Part shown: positions 5,055 through 6,118 of the stretch, piece after piece | Layout of the letters: each line of letters starts with the position of its first letter | Numbering within the stretch: the stretch's first letter is position 1 | Source: Desulfobacteraceae bacterium | GTDB lineage: Bacteria > Desulfobacterota > Desulfobacteria > Desulfobacterales > BuS5 | NCBI GenBank assembly: GCA_030642865.1 | Contig: DAOWMW010000084.1 | Location: forward strand, 1 to 6,118 | Length of the DNA: 6,118 nt | Direction: 5' to 3' | Notes under the pieces: model-generated | What the model saw: the letters and a program-made list of their open reading frames with translations, nothing else | Databases searched by the model: none | What the model was told of the DNA's origin: nothing | Translations under genes and position numbers: made by a program

Positions 5055-6118
5055 ATGCAAAAAGTTCAAACAGGCTTAGAAATATTTTTAAAAACCACGC
5101 ATAAATCTATCTGGAATAAACGAATAGGCCTTTTGTGCAATCAGGCTTCTGTGGACAGAAATTTTCAGCATGCCAGAGTGCTTATTAATAAAAAGTTCCC
5201 TGGCCAGCTGACAGCACTCTTTTCCCCGCAGCACGGCTTTTTCGGAGAAAAGCAGGATAACATGATTGAGTCAGGAGATATCAAAGATCCGGTTCTTGAT
5301 ATCCCTGTTTTCAGCCTGTATGGAAAATCGAGAAAACCGACCCGTGAAATGTTAGACAGGATAGATCTGCTTATTATTGATCTGCAGGATGCAGGTACAC
5401 GTGTATACACTTTTATCTATACAATGGCATACTGCCTTGAAGCTGCCAGAAAATTTAATAAAAAGGTTATTGTTTTAGACCGTCCGAATCCTCTTGGTGG
5501 CACGAGGCTTGAGGGGAATCTCCTGTCCAGGGAATGGGCATCCTTTGTGGGCCTTTATTCCATACCCATGCGTCACGGGCTGACCATTGGTGAGATCGCT
5601 TTTCTATTTAACAGCCAATTTAACATTGGATGTGATCTTGAAATCATCCCCATGGATGGATGGAAAAGGTCATTCTATTTTTCCGACACCGGACTCCCAT
5701 GGATACCACCCTCCCCTAACCTTCCGACTCCCGTATCTGCAATGGTTTATCCAGGCCAGGTCATCTGGGAAGGGACAAACATATCCGAAGGAAGAGGAAC
5801 AACTCAACCCTTTGAACTGTTTGGAGCTCCGTTCATCAACACCTCAAAAATACTCTCATACCTTGATAAAAATAATCTCCCCGGAATAATTTTAAGGGAA
5901 ACTGTATTTGAGCCCACATCCAACAAATACAATGGGGAGTTATGCAAAGGATTTCAAATTCATATCACTGATCAGGATCAATATCAGCCCTATGCAACAA
6001 CTCTAATGCTCCTCCAGGCAATTCTTGCTGTTCACGGCGACCTCTTTAAATGGAAAACGCCCCCCTATGAATACGAATTCACAAGACTCCCCATTGATCT
6101 TATCATAGGTGATAAAAA
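5055..6118 (+). CDS. namZ: NamZ/DUF1343 family protein, putative exo-beta-N-acetylmuramidase (3' end missing)
   Basis: The first 354 codons of a protein that runs off the window, read without a frameshift. Family motifs in order: RIGLLCNQ (23-30), SPQHGFFG (57-64), DNMIESGD (68-75), DLQDAGTRVYTF (109-120), LDRPNPLGG (141-149), PMRHGLTIGE (171-180), GLPWIPPSPNLPT (213-225) and EGTNISEGRGTTQPFE (239-254). NamZ (GH171, B. subtilis YbbC) releases MurNAc from non-reducing ends in peptidoglycan turnover. The start ATG has only weak upstream purines (AAAGG 5037-5041, 13 nt away), but a stop at 5016-5018 limits alternatives to a rare CTG at 5043. The N-terminus shows no signal peptide, so the protein seems cytosolic, unlike exported NamZ. 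The PEHG motif reads PQHG here (Gln59), which may alter catalysis. Roughly the last 30-50 residues are probably missing. Family call is firm; enzymatic activity is inferred. Confidence 0.9.
   Translation, partial: MQKVQTGLEIFLKTTHKSIWNKRIGLLCNQASVDRNFQHARVLINKKFPGQLTALFSPQHGFFGEKQDNMIESGDIKDPVLDIPVFSLYGKSRKPTREMLDRIDLLIIDLQDAGTRVYTFIYTMAYCLEAARKFNKKVIVLDRPNPLGGTRLEGNLLSREWASFVGLYSIPMRHGLTIGEIAFLFNSQFNIGCDLEIIPMDGWKRSFYFSDTGLPWIPPSPNLPTPVSAMVYPGQVIWEGTNISEGRGTTQPFELFGAPFINTSKILSYLDKNNLPGIILRETVFEPTSNKYNGELCKGFQIHITDQDQYQPYATTLMLLQAILAVHGDLFKWKTPPYEYEFTRLPIDLIIGDK

Noticed and set aside
5587..5889. A 100-residue plus-strand reading frame inside the NamZ gene
   Set aside because: It is out of frame with a continuous NamZ reading that carries all family motifs.

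Overview
The window looks like chromosomal DNA of an AT-rich anaerobic Desulfobacterota-type bacterium (a Desulfobacteraceae-like sulfate reducer is my best guess). This rests on remembered resemblance of several proteins to deltaproteobacterial families: the DUF2889 proteins, a small conserved membrane protein, a split B12-dependent acyl-CoA mutase, and a NamZ/DUF1343 protein of the SPQHGFFGEKQDNMIES type. No rRNA or other taxonomic marker is present, so the assignment is an inference.

Layout. Positions 1-264 hold no gene. They contain a long imperfect inverted repeat (about 61-233) that folds into one extended hairpin and resembles a MITE or other dispersed palindromic element. Next come two minus-strand genes, transcribed right to left: a stand-alone DUF2889 protein (1662-2165) and, downstream of it, a DUF2889-PHP phosphoesterase fusion (265-1425). 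They appear to be paralogous in their DUF2889 parts and are separated by 236 bp containing a stem-loop. An AT-rich divergent intergenic region (2166-2522) separates them from a plus-strand cluster.

The plus-strand cluster is a three-TM small membrane protein (2523-2798), then the catalytic large subunit (2816-4492) and cobalamin-binding small subunit (4517-4930) of an acyl-CoA mutase. The gaps are 17 and 24 bp, so these three are probably one operon. A cytosolic-looking NamZ-family protein (DUF1343, 5055 to the window edge, 3' end missing) follows after 124 bp on the same strand and may or may not be co-transcribed.

The most notable signal is the mutase. The B12 subunit keeps its full cobalamin-binding signature (K14, D18, H20, then GLSFLGG and GG). 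The catalytic subunit lacks the residues that define known acyl-CoA mutases: the catalytic His of the GYH motif is Asp227, the Tyr89 equivalent is Leu73, and the segment holding the methylmalonyl-carboxylate-binding Arg207 contains no Arg. It is therefore unlikely to be a methylmalonyl-CoA mutase and may act on an unassigned substrate. Other points of interest are the DUF2889-PHP fusion beside its lone paralogue, and the Gln that replaces Glu in the PEHG motif of the NamZ-like protein.
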